A stretch of DNA of 64,000 nt from Coriaria nepalensis (GCA_027186245.1 CP114490.1:8564501-8628500); one strand, 5' to 3'; shown: positions 45,641-59,716, counted from the first letter of the stretch. Made by a program: numbers and translations. Notes: generated by a model from the letters alone, not told the origin.

Positions 45641-47119
45641 GTAAGTTATAAGGGACTAACATAACGGACCTGGAATAATTAGTGAAAGTTAGCCAACCAA
45701 GTGTTGATCGTCCACTTTCCAAACGATAGTAAAGTTGAACGGTAATCATATTTCTAAAATATTCTTGTATGATTGGTTACCTATGGTGGTGGGCATATAT
45801 TAAGGAGGAAGTTGCATGAAAATTAGAAGATTTGACTCATTCGAAACTGTAAATTAGCCAATAGAAAAGAGAAATTGGAGAAACCATGGAAGGTGCCTTA
45901 AATGTAGGAGTTAGTTCCTAAAATCAAAGGTCCTTTAACTAAGTTAAAGAAAAAAAGCCTTGCTCACCAGGAAATGAATATGGACCTAATTGAAGAAACA
46001 AAGAAAATGTGGAAAGAGGAAAGCCAACTTTAAGGGAAAAATCGGCTAGTATTAAAAAAGAGCTAAAAAGAAGGAACATGTGCCCCCATTGGTTGATTTT
46101 CATTAATTCAGTATGGAAAATGCCTTTCCAACAAAGAAAAATTGAATTGGTCAATAAAAAGATGCTTGCTAGGCAAGTATGCTTGCAATACAAGTATACT
46201 TGTCAAACGAGTAATTGTCAGTACTTGCTGATCGAGCAATAGGGAGCTCAAGTTCGCCTATAAATAGAGATTTTAGATAAAGGGAAAAGACACGACTCAA
46301 CAACCACATCAATCCAATATTGATTATTCAAGACTCTCACGTCATTTATCATCCTTCAATTGGTATTTTCTTGTTTCTTCATTACAGTCTTTACATTCAA
46401 TACCTTATGCTTGCGAATTTCTATAATTTAAGCAATGTACTTTGTTCAATAGACTCATAGCTTGTGTGATTTTTAACTAATTTTTATTTTTATTTTTGCT
46501 AATTGCAATGGCTTTCATCATTATTTTCATCATTCAATAATTTTAATATCCAAGATTAGTTTAACCCTTTAATATCTCTATTGATTCCATTCGTCTATTT
46601 CATTTAAGTCAAATTTCCTTTCCATTAGACAAGTATAGTCTACAACGACCTTGTTCTTTTAAATTTTTGCTCAATGAGTATCATTAACCTAACCTCGTTC
46701 TTTACATTTTTGTCTAACAGTAATTGCTAATGATGGCCTTGTTCTTTACTTTATGAGTCATTTACAATCTTTCCATAGGAGTAGGATAATTTAGAATTTC
46801 GAAATATTTATTTACTTCTGACATGCCTTTATTTTCACAACCAAAACAAAATGACGCAACATGATCAGAGCTTTAACTCGCATCCAAGTTTCAAATATTT
46901 TTCATGCTTTGTCATGATAATTCATCATTCGGTCTGTCATGAAAAATGTAGCATCAATAGCTGCTGGATAGTAACTCACGCTGCTGCAACCTCATGATGA
47001 TGTTGTCATTCCTTGGAACAATGGCAGCAATATCGTAAGATGGTGGGACAACAACATTACTAAATGTACATGTCCATCGGTTAGACCAATGGGTATATAC
47101 ATTTCATTTGGTACAATAT
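45641..47119. other. Intergenic DNA, origin unclear
   Basis: No coding homology recognised. The phrase GGACCTGGAATAATTA occurs on both sides of the CACTA edge (45582-45597 and 45665-45680), a hint of a local duplication. Contains pyrimidine-rich direct repeats resembling ACCTTGTTCTTT around 46650-46755. Confidence 0.4.
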
Positions 47120-47770
47120 TATCTGTGTGTATGATAAAGGCTATCTTTTATAATTTTTATTAATTATATTTGAATTAATATTATATGTACATCTATTACA
47201 TATCATAATAAAATCTAATATCTTAAGTTATGTACTTGAGGCTATACTAATGATCATTCTAGTTAAGATGTAAGTTGCTCAAAACCTAAACATACGAATG
47301 GTTCGTAGTCATATGATTATCGAGAAGGACATTGATAATTTAGATAGATAGTAACATAGGTCATTTCAATAATATCGAGGATGGCTATTCTTATGGCCAT
47401 TAATGTTAATGGAACAAAATGATAAATATGTAGGTTCTTAGTGAAGTACACTGAACATGATACGTAGATAATTCTCAATGATAAGATTACTAACTGGTAA
47501 TGAAAATTATATATTCACTATGTATATGTGATTCTCAGACCTGAGATCACCATAATCTCTTATATACATGATCTTATACTTTGACATCATTCTAAAACAC
47601 CTTAACCAAGGGTTATAGGTGAACCGTTGGATATTAGGTGTTGTACATGAAAGTTATGAATGATCAAGATGGGGCTATTGATCTTGTATTTCAGTATATA
47701 AGTCCTATGAGTAGTCTGTTTATTAAACAAGGAAATTCTTCCAAGGTAATATAGTATGAAACAATTTATA
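47120..47770 (+). repeat. LTR-like remnant of the long-LTR copia family
   Basis: Weak but ordered similarity to the LTR at 56635 onward and to 29400-30420: GAATTAATRTTATATGT near 47173, TCATATCTAAT/ATCTTAAGTT phrases near 47200-47235, and TCAGACCTGAGATCACCATA at 47536-47555. No coding. Confidence 0.45.
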
Positions 47771-49260
47771 TTAAAAGTGGCCAAGGATGATTATCCCTCC
47801 AAGGATGACCCAAGCAATATGGAAATGGCTCGAACATTCCAAATTCTCAAGAGGAAACTAACACACTCCTAAACACTGGGAGCAACAACAATAGCGACTA
47901 AGGCAAGCTGCATAGAGGGAACTAGCCGTGAAGGATGGTCACAACAACAAGTTGCCTAGGAATAGGTCATTTTCTTCACTTGAGACCTTGAATGTCATCC
48001 TAAACGACCTACTGAAAATAAAGCCAAAAACTATGGCAATTGAACCAGTTAACTAAGAAGAGACTGATTGGGTACCCAATATAATGGTTTCCCTAGCTCT
48101 CGAAGTAAAAGCCAATTTTCACATCAGTGTATTGGAGGCACTTCAAGATGATTTCAAATCCTCATACAAGAATGAGAAGTACGATGAAGATTTAGTGCGG
48201 TCTATCGAGCAAAACCTCAAAGAGCCAACTTCAGAAGCTCCCACACTAACTATATTGATAATGAGTTATTGATCGAAACCATACCTATTTGCTAGAATGT
48301 AGCATAGTCACCTTGCCGATGACTTTTTAGGTTGATTTACAATTCCCAAGCGAGAAAAAGTCAAATGATGATGAATCAATTGATCTTGAACTACTGATAA
48401 TGCCACAACCATATGAAATCGTCAAATCAATCTAAGTGGTGATGGAGGCCGATGGATAAACAAATGTCATCTTTAGGAAGTCGACTAATCAAGTGTCATG
48501 CCACACTAAACCTCTCTACATCAAGGTCAACCTTGAAGGGGTACCAATTAGCCAAAATTTGATAAAAAATGGTGCAGTAGTCAACGTCCTACCTTCCTTC
48601 ATGCTGAAAGTCTTAGATAAGTCGGTCAGAGATTCACTCCCAACTGAAGTGATCATCAATGATTTTGCCAGTGGCGTGTCAAAAGTATAAGGCGTCATGC
48701 CCTTCGAGATGACAGCTGAAACAAAACTTGTTTTGCTGCATTCTTCATATTTGATAAGGTTGAGATTGGATTGCTCAAATAATGCCTTGCTCAAAAGAGA
48801 TTGGATTCACTCCAATTTTGAATGGAGATAAGGTTGAGACAGTGAAGGTTAAAGAAAGACCCTTCCCAGCCACTTCACACATGGTAAGAGTAGCTTTCTA
48901 CAATAAGAATGTTGGCCCCATAAAAATGAAGGCAAATAGGAGAGTAGTAGGCATTATCTCCACATCTGAGCTGACATCCGAGTCGGCCGACGAGTAGTCG
49001 ACCAGTCAAGCACTCACATTATGCTATTTCTGCCAAATCTGGCCTAACCAAGAATTAAAAGGGTTCCATGGTATGTTGTGATCAATGGCCAGACTTGGCG
49101 GCGGCCATCGCAGCCGTTGAAAGGAAATATTTGGCTTAGAAAATGGAGGAATACTTCAACTTCCGAATAGGAGAACCATATGAAGGACTGAAATGGATCA
49201 GTTAGACCTTGCCCTAGCTAAGTTAGACGACCCGTTGGCAGAAACAAATCAAGGGTTGGC
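47771..49260 (+). pseudogene. Ty3/gypsy gag-protease fragment
   Basis: 48493-48690 encodes KPLYIKVNLEGVPISQ followed by LIKNGAVVNVLPSFML, which aligns with plant gypsy aspartic proteases. The catalytic D-[ST]-G/A position reads K-N-G, so the active Asp is lost. Nearby frames (48084-48272, 48782-48997) give polyprotein-like text with stops. 49180-49260 still reads DLALAKLDDPLAETNQGLAE. No LTR could be assigned. Confidence 0.55.
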
Positions 49261-50639
49261 AGAAAATCCTTAACCAAATTTTATTAGTAACATTATGTCT
49301 ATACAAATGCAATTTGAAATGATATAGTTGTTATCGGCTTGCTATGATTGTTTTGCTTGAGAGTATCATGAAGTTCGCAGACTCGATCGGTCGTTATGTC
49401 TCACTTTATTATTTTTTATGGTTGAGCCTACAGTCACAACTACCTTACGAGACCCTACTGTTAGTCTCAGCTTATACGAGGGTTTTATTCACTTTAGGAT
49501 GACTCACTCTCTTCCCTTCCTACTAAGACCCTAACAAAGAGAGCAACAAAGGTTTCCTCGACTTAGGTTGAGCATGTGTTAGTGTCTAACTCATGACCCA
49601 TACTAGTTTTTCTCATCAGCCTCAACCCCTCTTTTCCTTGCCTATAATTCTCTTAATTTCTATATCTTGAGGTTAAGTCACTTGGCTTAGTGGCCAAATA
49701 CACATAGGGCTATTTAGCAATCTAACTTCAACATTTTCGAGGCTACGAAGAAGGATAGAGGGTCATCTTATCCTCTACCTAAAGAACACTACAAATTGGT
49801 GTCATGTAGGCTTTTTGAGGTCGAGAAGGATCATATGTCAACCTCAAGGTCCCAAATACTAATGAAAAGATCCCACAGATTGGAGAGAATGACCCCTTTG
49901 AAGCCGTTGTCTACCCCTTAATGTATTCTACAGGTTTTCGAGCTCATTTACACCTCTTCATGTGAGCCCTTTTTATTTCCCAGAAACTTCCTCAGGGTCA
50001 ACTGATGCTCAATGCTTGGAGAACCATTCTAAGGCTATACATTCTCTTATAGGAAGAGATTCACCATCAGCCTTCCATAGCCTTCTTCCTTACCCTCGTT
50101 GGCCTTAGTAGAGGCATCTGAGGGTATTACTAATTTTTAACTCTGAAGGGGAGTCCCCTGGTGGGTTTCCCCAATTTCAACAAGAATTGGAATGAGAAGT
50201 AGTGCTTGCTGACTAGGGCTTGGCAATACCCCCTTCACTCTTGTAAGCTACCCTCTATATTTCAGAAGACCTGTAAGTACCTCTCTCTATCCCCTTCCTA
50301 AGTTTCTACTTTTAGTGGATTGTTTTAATTTATCATCTCCTTTCACAGGTACTCCTAAAAACTTCTTAGATTTTTCTAATGAGGATGAGGCCATTTAGAG
50401 GTCCATCATAGCCAAGTCGGAGGGGGATAGGTATTGGGGGATAGGTATTGGGAGGTTATCAGTACTCCCTCATGCCTTGTGTCATGTAGTCTTATTGATG
50501 AGGACTCTCCATTGGAAGTTTGCTCCCTTAGGGTACTTCATAGGCTAGATGAGGCTATTATAGATGTTGATGGTAGCCTTACTTTGTCTCTATCCCCTTA
50601 CCTCATCTTCTTTCTCCTCTTTGGTAAATGGCCATAATT
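49261..50639. other. Unassigned region, probably gypsy-derived
   Basis: No certain coding. Its position downstream of a minus-strand gypsy integrase fragment would suit its 3' untranslated part and LTR, but no matching LTR pair was found. Confidence 0.35.
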
Positions 50640-51513
50640 GCATACTTTTCCTAATTAGGCGACTAGGTTAGGGCACCGATGAAATCAATCCCCCACTTCA
50701 TGAACGGCCATGGGTTGGTGATTGATGTCAAGGGTACTTAAGGCCTTCTTGGTATGCTATCGTGGATCTCACAGTCTCTACATTTTTTACCATGACGCTT
50801 AGCATCCTTCCTCAATGTCAACCACCAATAACCGTGGTGCAACAACTTCTGTATGGTCGCTTCTCCCCTGAGTGTCCTCTGTACATTCTTTCATGCATTT
50901 CCCTTCGCAGCATCACTACTTCATCCTAGACCATGCACCTCATTAGCAACCTTGCAAAACCCCTTCAGTATAAAAAAATCCCTCTTTTCTGTAGGTTATT
51001 CAATGTCATTTAGATATTTTTTCACTACTTCCATCCTTCCCCCTCTTATATTAACAACATGTTGGCTTCTTCAGAATCCTTAGAACTCCCCTTAGGAGAG
51101 AAGTCTATGTTGAGGTAGCCAGCCAAGCTAGAGTGTTAGTTTCAACATTGGCCCCCTTAAAGGGCAAGTTTTATATAGTATTGGTAGAATCTCTTTAACA
51201 AAACTAAGGCTTCCTTCTGGTTAGCCCTCATCCGAGTGGTTCAGCCTAGCTAGAGCGTCAATTTCAACATTGGCCTACTTGGTGGTTCAATTACTCTGAA
51301 TAGATTTTGATCTTTGAAACAAGTGTATATCACCTCAATACTATAGACCAAGGGTGTAAAGGCTTCTGTGGGTGGTAACCTATTGGTCCTCCAGTCGAGA
51401 CATCCCCTCCTCTCTTGCTTCTTCTTCTTATCACCTCCTAGTCTGATTTTCTCTTTGGCTCATCCTTCTTCCTCTTACGGTCATTGCCTGCTCGACTCCC
51501 TTCAGCCTATCCC
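50640..51513 (-). pseudogene. Ty3/gypsy gag and pol fragments
   Basis: On the minus strand, 51420-51310 reads LPPTEAFTPLVYSIEVIY and KDQNLFRV, like the end of a gypsy gag. 51280-51120 gives NVEIDALARL and NVETNTLAWLAT, RNase H-end-like. 50880-50760 gives LLHHGYWWLTLRKDAKRHGK followed by CRDCE, an integrase zinc-binding HHCC module. 50720-50670 gives PWPFMKWGIDFIGAL. Protease and RT are absent between gag and RNase H, so an internal deletion is implied. Confidence 0.7.
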
Positions 51514-52610
51514 TGTTAGGAAACTTAGGCATGCACATAAAAGATAAATGCAATGGAAGAAATATTTAAAATTTATTCAAATCACATCTTAGCATGCATA
51601 GTTTGTATCAAGATTGTTCATACAACATTATATCACATACAACTTTTTATGGAATTCACAATAAATCCCATCAAATTAAATCAAGGTTTAGGGAAAAAGA
51701 ATACCTCTTTTCTTTATTACAAAACTTTTTACAAGACACCCACATGTTCATCCTTAACCTTACCCCACATGATTCATTTTGCACGGTTATGTTTCTATTT
51801 AGAATCTCAACGTATGAGATGATAAGTTCGAGGAAAGGGAAAGGAAAAAGACTCTCTTTTCTTTCTTATGATTTTCGACCAAGGTCTTAGATGTATTTAT
51901 AGGCATAAATATGTTATAGTTTCCTAGTTACCTTGAAACTCTTATCATCTTAAGTTTCCATTTATCTTAAAACTCTTAAAAGATGAAATTAGGTCAAACA
52001 CATATTATGGCCGGCCACCCTGATGGATCATACTGATGGAAATAATCAACCTTTTGATTAATTTGACCGTAACAATTAATAATTCAGCTCATTCTTCCTT
52101 TAATATCCGATTAGTAATACGAACCTTTAGGACACTATAATAATTAAATAAAAGTTGCAATGTAATTTAGTTGTGCTAGCAGAGCTACATGACATTAAAT
52201 TATCAAATTAATAATTACCATTATACCATTACCCTTAAAATGGTTTCGTTCGTTTTTTTCTTTTCTCCGATGAAACTTTAATTGAGTTATTACAAACCTT
52301 ATGTGATGACCGACTAGGTTCTGCATCACACTGTTAGGAGGATTTCATGAACACCTTTATGATTTTATTTAATTCCAAATTAAATAAAAATCACCTTTTA
52401 AATTAAACAATTAACTAAATAATCTCATGATTAAATAACTTTAAACCTCCATGTAAAGATTGACTTCTAACAAAGTGTCAAAACTACTTGGGAGATGAGA
52501 AGTACCATTTTCCGAAAGAACATGTTGTGACTATAGCATGCTTACAATAACAATCCTTTCATTTCGCCAATATCCTGATTCATCCTAGGGTATGGTTTAA
52601 ATGTTATACC
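51514..52610 (-). repeat. Long LTR (partial) of copia family B, minus orientation
   Basis: The reverse complement of the later part of the LTR at 56635-58585, e.g. ACTTGGGAGATGAGAAGTA at 52490-52508 against TACTTCTCATCTCCCGAGTA at about 57532-57551. The left end TGTTAGGAAACTTA at 51514 is likely the true LTR terminus (TG...CA inverted), which is missing in the plus-strand copy. Confidence 0.75.
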
Positions 52611-53122
52611 TTAATTGAAATCATATAGACTATTATATATTTATTGAAGATTGAGAATATATTTGCGAAATATAATTGGCTACGAACACATGAGAATATA
52701 TTTGCTTAGAGGTAAGATAAAGGAACTATATGTGATGTAATTGCAAAGGTGTTTGATACCTTTTATTTAATTATGATTGGCTACAGACACATAAAAGTTA
52801 TAATAAGGTGATTGGATCCTTTTCCCAATAAGAAGATATTTTTTCTCGTCTTATATTAAGGAGGTTAATATAATTCGTAGTAAAATAGTGGGAGATACCG
52901 AAACTGTTATGTGACTTTTGAAATTTTTTATAGCTAATATTTTCTACATATTTGCTTAAATTGTTTTTTTTTTCTGTGTGTTCTATACTTTGCAATGTTT
53001 GATAAACTAAAATTGATACTTGAAAAAATAAGTTGGTTGGAACCAATTTGAAAGACTGGTATAAAAATCTGAGAATCATTATCAGATATGAGCATTTTCT
53101 TGGTATTCTAAATTAGCTTGTC
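52611..53122. other. Spacer between inverted LTR and copia B body
   Basis: AT-rich. Two copies of ATAATTGGCTACGAACACATGAGAA-like sequence (around 52670-52700 and 52770-52800) lie here. No coding seen. Confidence 0.4.
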
Positions 53123-56100
53123 ATGCAAGTCCTCCTTAAGGGATCTAATGCCAAAATAATGGTTGTATCGAATAAGTGGCTAGAGCAAGATAATGAGGTG
53201 CAATGCATTATACTTGCATCGATGAAAAATGAGCTCCAAAAACACTATGAGAAATTCCATGTTGTTAAGATTATCAATAACATTGATGTTATATATGGGG
53301 ATGATAATCGAAGGGATAGTTATTAGTTGTCCAAGACATTATATCACACAAAGATGATTGAAGGCACCTCTGTTAATGAACATGTGCATGAGATGATTAT
53401 TTACATTAATGAGCTAGAGAGTCTAAGCTCGGAAATAGATACTAAGCTAATGATTGACTTAGTATTACAATAACTCCCTAATTCGCTCACTCTCTTTATA
53501 CACAACTATTAGATAGTTAAAGTTGACATGAACTTGAAGGAGTTGCATTAGTACATATAAATAGTGGAGGAGTTCATCGAGAAAAGCAAAGATGAAAAGT
53601 GTTTTCACGGTAGAGAAACTGGATATTGGAAGTAGAATTGTAAGGTCTATCTTGCAACCCTGAAAAAGCATAGTGATGCTACTTTAGTTATGTTTATGAT
53701 TGAGGTTAACCTTTGCTGCAATGATTCATCTATTTAGGTATTAGATACCAGTTTTGATTCTCATATTTATAATAATGTATAGAATCTAAAAATTAGAAGA
53801 ATTCTGGGGAAAGGTAAAGTGGACCTACGCGCTGGAAATGGAGCAAGAGTTGTTACTTTAGCCGTGGGTACTTATAATTTAGTTTTTCCTTCGGGCTTAG
53901 TTTTAAATTTGAGACAATGTTATTATGCATCATTTTGTATTCAAAATAGTGTTTCTATTTCTAGACTTGATGAGGAAGGATTTATCTTTTCCATCAAAAA
54001 CAATATTCTAAGTCCTTTTATGAGTGGTTTATTTTATGAAATTGTATCCTTAAATAATGGTGTGTATGTCTTAAATTTAAAAAAATGAAACTTGCCTCAA
54101 TATTGAACATGCCAATAAAAGAAAGTTTGACGCGAATCAAGCATACCTATCGCATTTTCGATTAGGTCATACCAATGAAAGAAGGATTTAATAGTTATAT
54201 AAAGATGAATACTTAGATCCATTTGATTTAGAATCAATGGAAATTTGCGAATCATATTTATTAGGCTAGATGATCAAATTTGCTTTTAGAGGAATTGGCG
54301 AGAGACAAATCGAGTTGTTAGGACTAATACATATTGGTGTATGTGGGCCTATGTTAACTTCTGCTAGGGGTGATTTTTCGTACTTCATCGCATTCACCAA
54401 TGATCTCTCTCGACTTGGTCATATTTATCTTTGAAGCATAAATCTAAATCGTTTGAGAAATTTAAGGAATATAAGAATGAAGTAGAAAAATAACTACGTA
54501 AAAGTATTAATATTTTGATCAGATCGAGGTGGTGAATAATTGAGCCACGAGTTTCTTGACTACCCTAAAGGAGAACATTAAAATCTCACAATGGACCCCT
54601 CCAAGAACACAACAATCGAATGGTTTGTCTAAGAGGAGAAATAAAACTTTTTTGGATATGCCCTGCCTATGTCAAGAAGCAAGAAACAAAAAATTTGGGG
54701 CTAAATCCAAAAAATGTTATTTTCTGGGCGATCTAAAAGAAACTTTGGGATACTACTTTTGTCATCCGACTGAGTAGAAAATGTTTGTTGCTAAACACAA
54801 TGTCTTCTTAGAGAACGAATTCCTTTCGGAAAGGACTAGTGGGAGCAAGATTGAAGTTGATGAAGTTCAAGGTGCAAAAACTAACGTTCAGATTGATGAT
54901 TATGTTACCCCACTAGTTTTAGCGGAGGTACCTCCAAAAGAGGATGTTCTGATACCTTAAAGTACATAACCGATTCGTAGATCTAGTGGAGTATCTAGTG
55001 GGCCAGAGTGTTTCAATTTTCTAATAGAAAATCCAAGTAATAGGCCAATCATAGAAGATGATTCTATGACTTATTCTGAGGCTACTAATAGCTTGGATTC
55101 TGAGAGATGGCTAGATGCCATGAGATCCAAGATGGATTCCATGTATGCCAACAAAGTATGCACTTAATGGATGCACCTGAAGGAATAGTTCCTATAGGAT
55201 GCAAATGGGTTTTGAAGAAGAAAACTGGGGTAGATGGAAAGTCGAAACATATAAAGGTAGACTCGTTGTAAAGGGTTATAGATAAAGAAAAAGAATTGAT
55301 TATAAAGAAACCTTCTAGCCTGTTGTAATGACTAAATACATTCAGATATTCCTTGTCATTGCAGCATACCATGATTATGAGATCTAAAAAGTGGATGTGA
55401 AAATTGCCTTCTTGAATGGGTACCTCGAGGAGGATGTGTATTTGATACAACCCCACGGGCTTTACATACCAAAAAAAAATACAAAGAAGTTGTGTAAGTT
55501 GTAAAGGTCTATATATAGCTTTAAACAAGCCTTTTGGAGTTAAAACATTCATTTAGATGAAACAAACTAATGTTTTGACTTCATTAAGAATGAAGACGAT
55601 TCCCGTGTGTATAAGAAAATTAGTGAGAGCTTTGTCACTTTCATAATTTTATACGTAGATGAAATAGTACTCATTGGAAATGATGTAGGTATGTTACAGT
55701 CTATTAAGTTATGGCTATTAAAGAACTTCTCCATAAGAGATTTGGCTGAAGTAGCTTATATTTTAGGAATAAAGATCTATGAAGATAGACTAAGATGGTT
55801 GCTAGGCTTGACCTAGTCGACATACATAGACAAAGTGTTAAAATAAATTAACATGGAAAATTCTAAGAGAAGACTCCTGCCAATAAGTCATGGAATCAAC
55901 CTGTCCAAGAAAATATCTCCCAAGACACAATCAGAGAGGGATGAGATTAGTGGAATTCCTTATGCCTCGATACTAGGATCCATCATGTATGCTATGTTAT
56001 GTACAAGATCGGATGTTGGCTATGCTCTAAGTGTTACAGTAGGTTTCAAGGCAATTCATCTCATAAGCATTGGACTGTTGTCAAGAGCATTCTTAAATAC

Positions 56101-56634
56101 TTAAGAGGAACTAAAGACATGTTCTTAGCTTATGGAAGATCTAACTTGAAAATTGAGGGTTTGGCAGACTCTATTTCAAGTCAGATGTTGATAATAGTAA
56201 ATCAATTTCAGGATTCATCTTCACACTAAATGAGGGAGCAGTCAGTTGGAATAGTTCCAAACATGAAGGACAATGGATTCCACTACTAAAGCCAAATACA
56301 TTGTAGCTTCAGAAGCAGCAAATGAGTCAGTTTGGATGACAAAGTTCATACCTAAACTTGGTGTGGTTTCAAGAATCGTTTCTTACAATAATGTATTGCG
56401 ATAACAATGGTACAATAGCACAAGCAAAGAAACCTAGGTCTCATCAGAAATCCAAACATCTGTTGCATACGTTATCACCTCATCCAAGAGATAATTAGAA
56501 GAAGAGACGTCAACATAGAAAAGATATAAATGGATGATAATATAGCATTCTCACAAAGGCGTTGATCGCCATCTTAGCAAGATGAGAATTAGATTCAGAA
56601 ACGATTTTCTTTAGGGTAAGTGAGAGATTGAAAA
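53123..56634 (+). pseudogene. Copia family B gag-pol, heavily degraded
   Basis: Pieces in copia order: gag-like 53123-53326 (SNKWLEQDNEVQCIILASMK) and 53340-53530; a pre-integrase region at 53819-54088 (GNGARVVTLAVGTYNLVFPS); integrase scraps at 54100-54780; RT from about 55120, with CKWVLKKK-like text and YVDEIVLIGND at 55650-55690, where the second catalytic Asp is Glu; IRDLAEVAYILGIKIYEDR; SILGSIMYAMLCTRSDVGYA (55970-56030); and an RNase H end (56270-56590) with SHQKSKHL. Many stops and shifts are present. The LTR follows directly at 56635. Confidence 0.85.
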
Positions 56635-58585
56635 TGTATGCCCTCAAGCCAATATGATTTTAACTTGGGAAAATTCTTTATATAATACTATTTTTATGTG
56701 AATATTAGCAAGACATTACTTATTGTCATTAATGAAAGTTAAGTTTATTGATTTTGTTGGAATTAATGTTATATGTTCTATATATGCATATCATGATAAA
56801 TCCAGTATCTTGAGTTTTGCACTCTAAAGACCATAATAGAGATTATATTAGTAGAGACTTGAGTCGCTAAAAGCTCTTATGATAAAAACAGTTCATTGTC
56901 ATAAGATCTTGAGAATAGACATCGATTAATTCAAATAGACAATCATATATTTCATCACCTAATTGTTAGGGTAGTGGATCTTATGGGTAGTGGTGTCGGT
57001 GAAAACAATGATGATTGCATGGGTGCTTAGTAGATACTAAGGGTGCTAAACATCATACTTAAACAACTCTTAATGGTAATTAATATTGACTGTTAATGAG
57101 AATTATATAGTGACTATCTTACATTTGATCCTCTGAATTGAGACATCATAGTTCGTTGAGTACATGATTTCATGTTTTGAATTCATTCCAATTAGGTTTA
57201 GCCATGGGTAGACATAGGGTGAATAGTTTGGCATTAAGTGTTGTGTGAGGAGGTTGTGAGTGGTCAAGAGAATATCTATCACTTCCCTGTTTGGAATGAG
57301 GTCTCATGGATTATATCTTTATTAAACAAGATATCTCTACATAATAGTATGATATGAAAGAAGTTTCTTTTAATCCATTGTCAATGTTCAATAAATATAT
57401 AACTGTTCATATGATTTATCTATTAGGGTTTAATAATTAAATCATCCTTTAGGACGAATCTGGATATTAGTGAGATGGAAGGAATGTTACTGTAAGCATA
57501 CTATAGTCACAATAGGTTCTTTCGTAAGATGATACTTCTCATCTCCCGAGTAGTCTTGACATTTTGCAAGTCAATCTTGACTTGGAATTTTAAGGTTATT
57601 TAATCACAAGATGATTAAGTTAACTGTTTAATTTAAAAAGTTTTTAAATTAAACGAATTTAATTTAGGATTAAATAAAATCATAAAGGTGTTTATGAAAT
57701 CCTACTGCAGGCATGATGTAGAACATAATCGGTCACATACATAAGGTTTGTAGTAATTCAGTTAAAGTTTTGTGAAGAAAAATGAAAAATAAACCAAAAC
57801 CATTTTAAGGGTAAAATGGTAATTTGACTTATAGTTTGACTATAAAGGTAAAATGGTAATTATAAATTTTTTAATTTAATGTTATCCAACTTAGCTAGCA
57901 CAACTAAGTGTGCTATTAATTTAATTAGAAATTAATAAGTTAGATATGAACTTTTATTTAATTATAAAAGTATCTTAAATATTCGTATTAATAATCGAAC
58001 ATTAAAAGATTAATGAGCTGAATTATTAATTGGATTTTCGTTGGCCAAATTAATCAAAAGGTTGATTAAGTATCCATGGGTTATACCAATTATAGTGGCC
58101 GGCCATATAAGGATGAGTTTGACTCAATTTTATATGTTAAGAGTTTTAAGATAAAATATAACTTAAAGTGATAAGAATTTTAAGGCAACTAGAAAACCTA
58201 ATGCGATTAGGAAACTATAACCTAGTTATGCCTATAAATACACCATAAGACTTTAGCCGAAATAATGCTCCTCCATAAAACTCTTGGTTCAAAAAAAAAA
58301 AAAGATTCCATTTTTTTCCCCCGAATTTATTATCTCATAAGTTGAGATCTTAAGTAGAAACTTAACCGTGCGAAACGAATTGTGTGGATAACGGCTAGAG
58401 GGAGAACACATGGGTGCCTTTCCATCTTATTCAAGAAGAAGTTTGTAAATAAAAGTGGTATTCCTTTTCCTTAAACATTGATTTAAGATTAATGGATTTA
58501 GTATGTTTTCTATAAAATGATTATGTATGATACAATTATTGTATAATTGATCTTATTAAAATACTATGCATGTTAGGATGTGATG
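56635..58585 (+). repeat. Long 3' LTR of copia family B
   Basis: Begins TGTATGCCCTCAAGCC right after the degraded RNase H region and the GAGAGATTGAAAA tract. It is about 1.95 kb long, and its end is truncated near 58585 relative to the inverted copy at 51514. Pieces of the same family occur at 8340-9490, 29400-30420 and 47120-47770. Confidence 0.75.
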
Positions 58586-59716
58586 TGAAACCTCTGTCCA
58601 CCTACATGTCCCTCTAAGATTTTTAAGTGGCTTCTCGGCTTTTTGCCCAGCTCCTTGATCACCGAAATCTACCACCCTTTCTGCCTCAGGATTGTCATGG
58701 AAATGGCCCTCATCATCCAGAGGCTGATTATTCCTCCTCAAACTATGATCCCCCCGTTGTTGGATCGCTAGAGCATTAGTTCTCGTTCCCCCCAGGAGTT
58801 GGATGTCCTCCCTCATCTAAACCTTAATATGAGCCAGAGGCTCTGTCAGCCTACCATCCACGGACCGATCCACCATCAGTGCGTGTTCCCCATGCTCCTC
58901 TCAATCCTCTAAAAAAGACATATGATGTTTGTTCCCTCACTGCCTCTAGTCAAATTAGCCGGAAGTGAGGTATTTCTTCTCCTAAGAGCGAATTGGGTCT
59001 CTTTCCCGACGACAACGGCAGGTTCACATCTCTATGCCCCACTCTTCTGATCACCATGTTCTCCGCATTGTCTCCTCCCGCCTTGCAAGTCTAATAATCC
59101 AACCTGTTCAAACTTCAATAATAAAGATCAGACGTCTTCAAGGTCGGTGCCAAATTGTTAATAATGATTTCTATTCGAATGAAATGATCCATGACTACCT
59201 ATATGCTCTAAGGTTGGATTGATTTACAAAGAACAAATAAGGAATGACAACAGGGTGGGTATTCCCCTCTAACAATTAATCTGTAATAATTTTTTAGAGA
59301 AAAGTTTGAGAGACAATAATTAAAGTTAAAGTGTTGTTCCTACTCATAAATTTTCCCTCTTCCTTTATATCTTTAGCCTTCGGACTAAACCCTATTAGAC
59401 CTGAGATTGAGTTGGACTTGGTCCAGACCACATTCCCTGGTTGAGTTGGCCTGTTTGCTAGCAAAGAGCTCATTGCGTTGCAGACCTTAGGTGCCTCTCC
59501 ATCCATGGGATGATGTCGGCATCCCCACGGTCAGGTCGCATGTCTTCATCCTCAGCCCTTAACACCCAATTGATTTTCCCATGATGTCAGATTGGCTGAG
59601 GCCGAGGACGTGGCCATCACCTGCAGACCATCCTCTGCTCAGCTCCTCCTGATTCGTGATTATGGAGATAGTAGATCCCGCTTTGGCTGAAGCTGAAAGT
59701 CGAATTGGTGGACGCA
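58586..59716 (-). mobile_element. Ty3/gypsy 5' part: gag start and possible LTR
   Basis: On the minus strand 58816-58590 encodes an acidic, Arg-rich gag-like segment (RGDHSLRRNNQPLDDEGHF). Upstream, TTTGGCACCGACC (about 59140-59152, minus strand) looks like a gypsy primer-binding region. If so, the 5' LTR would lie at about 59155-59716. Combined with the gag and pol fragments at 50640-51513 on the same strand, this suggests one gypsy element split by copia B. Confidence 0.45.

Noticed and set aside
46009..46242. Plus-strand frame of 77 codons
   Set aside because: No motif, no homology recognised, and an overlapping frame exists on the other strand.
55085..55552. Minus-strand frame of 155 codons
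   Set aside because: It lies opposite the degraded copia B RT, whose plus-strand motifs explain the sequence.
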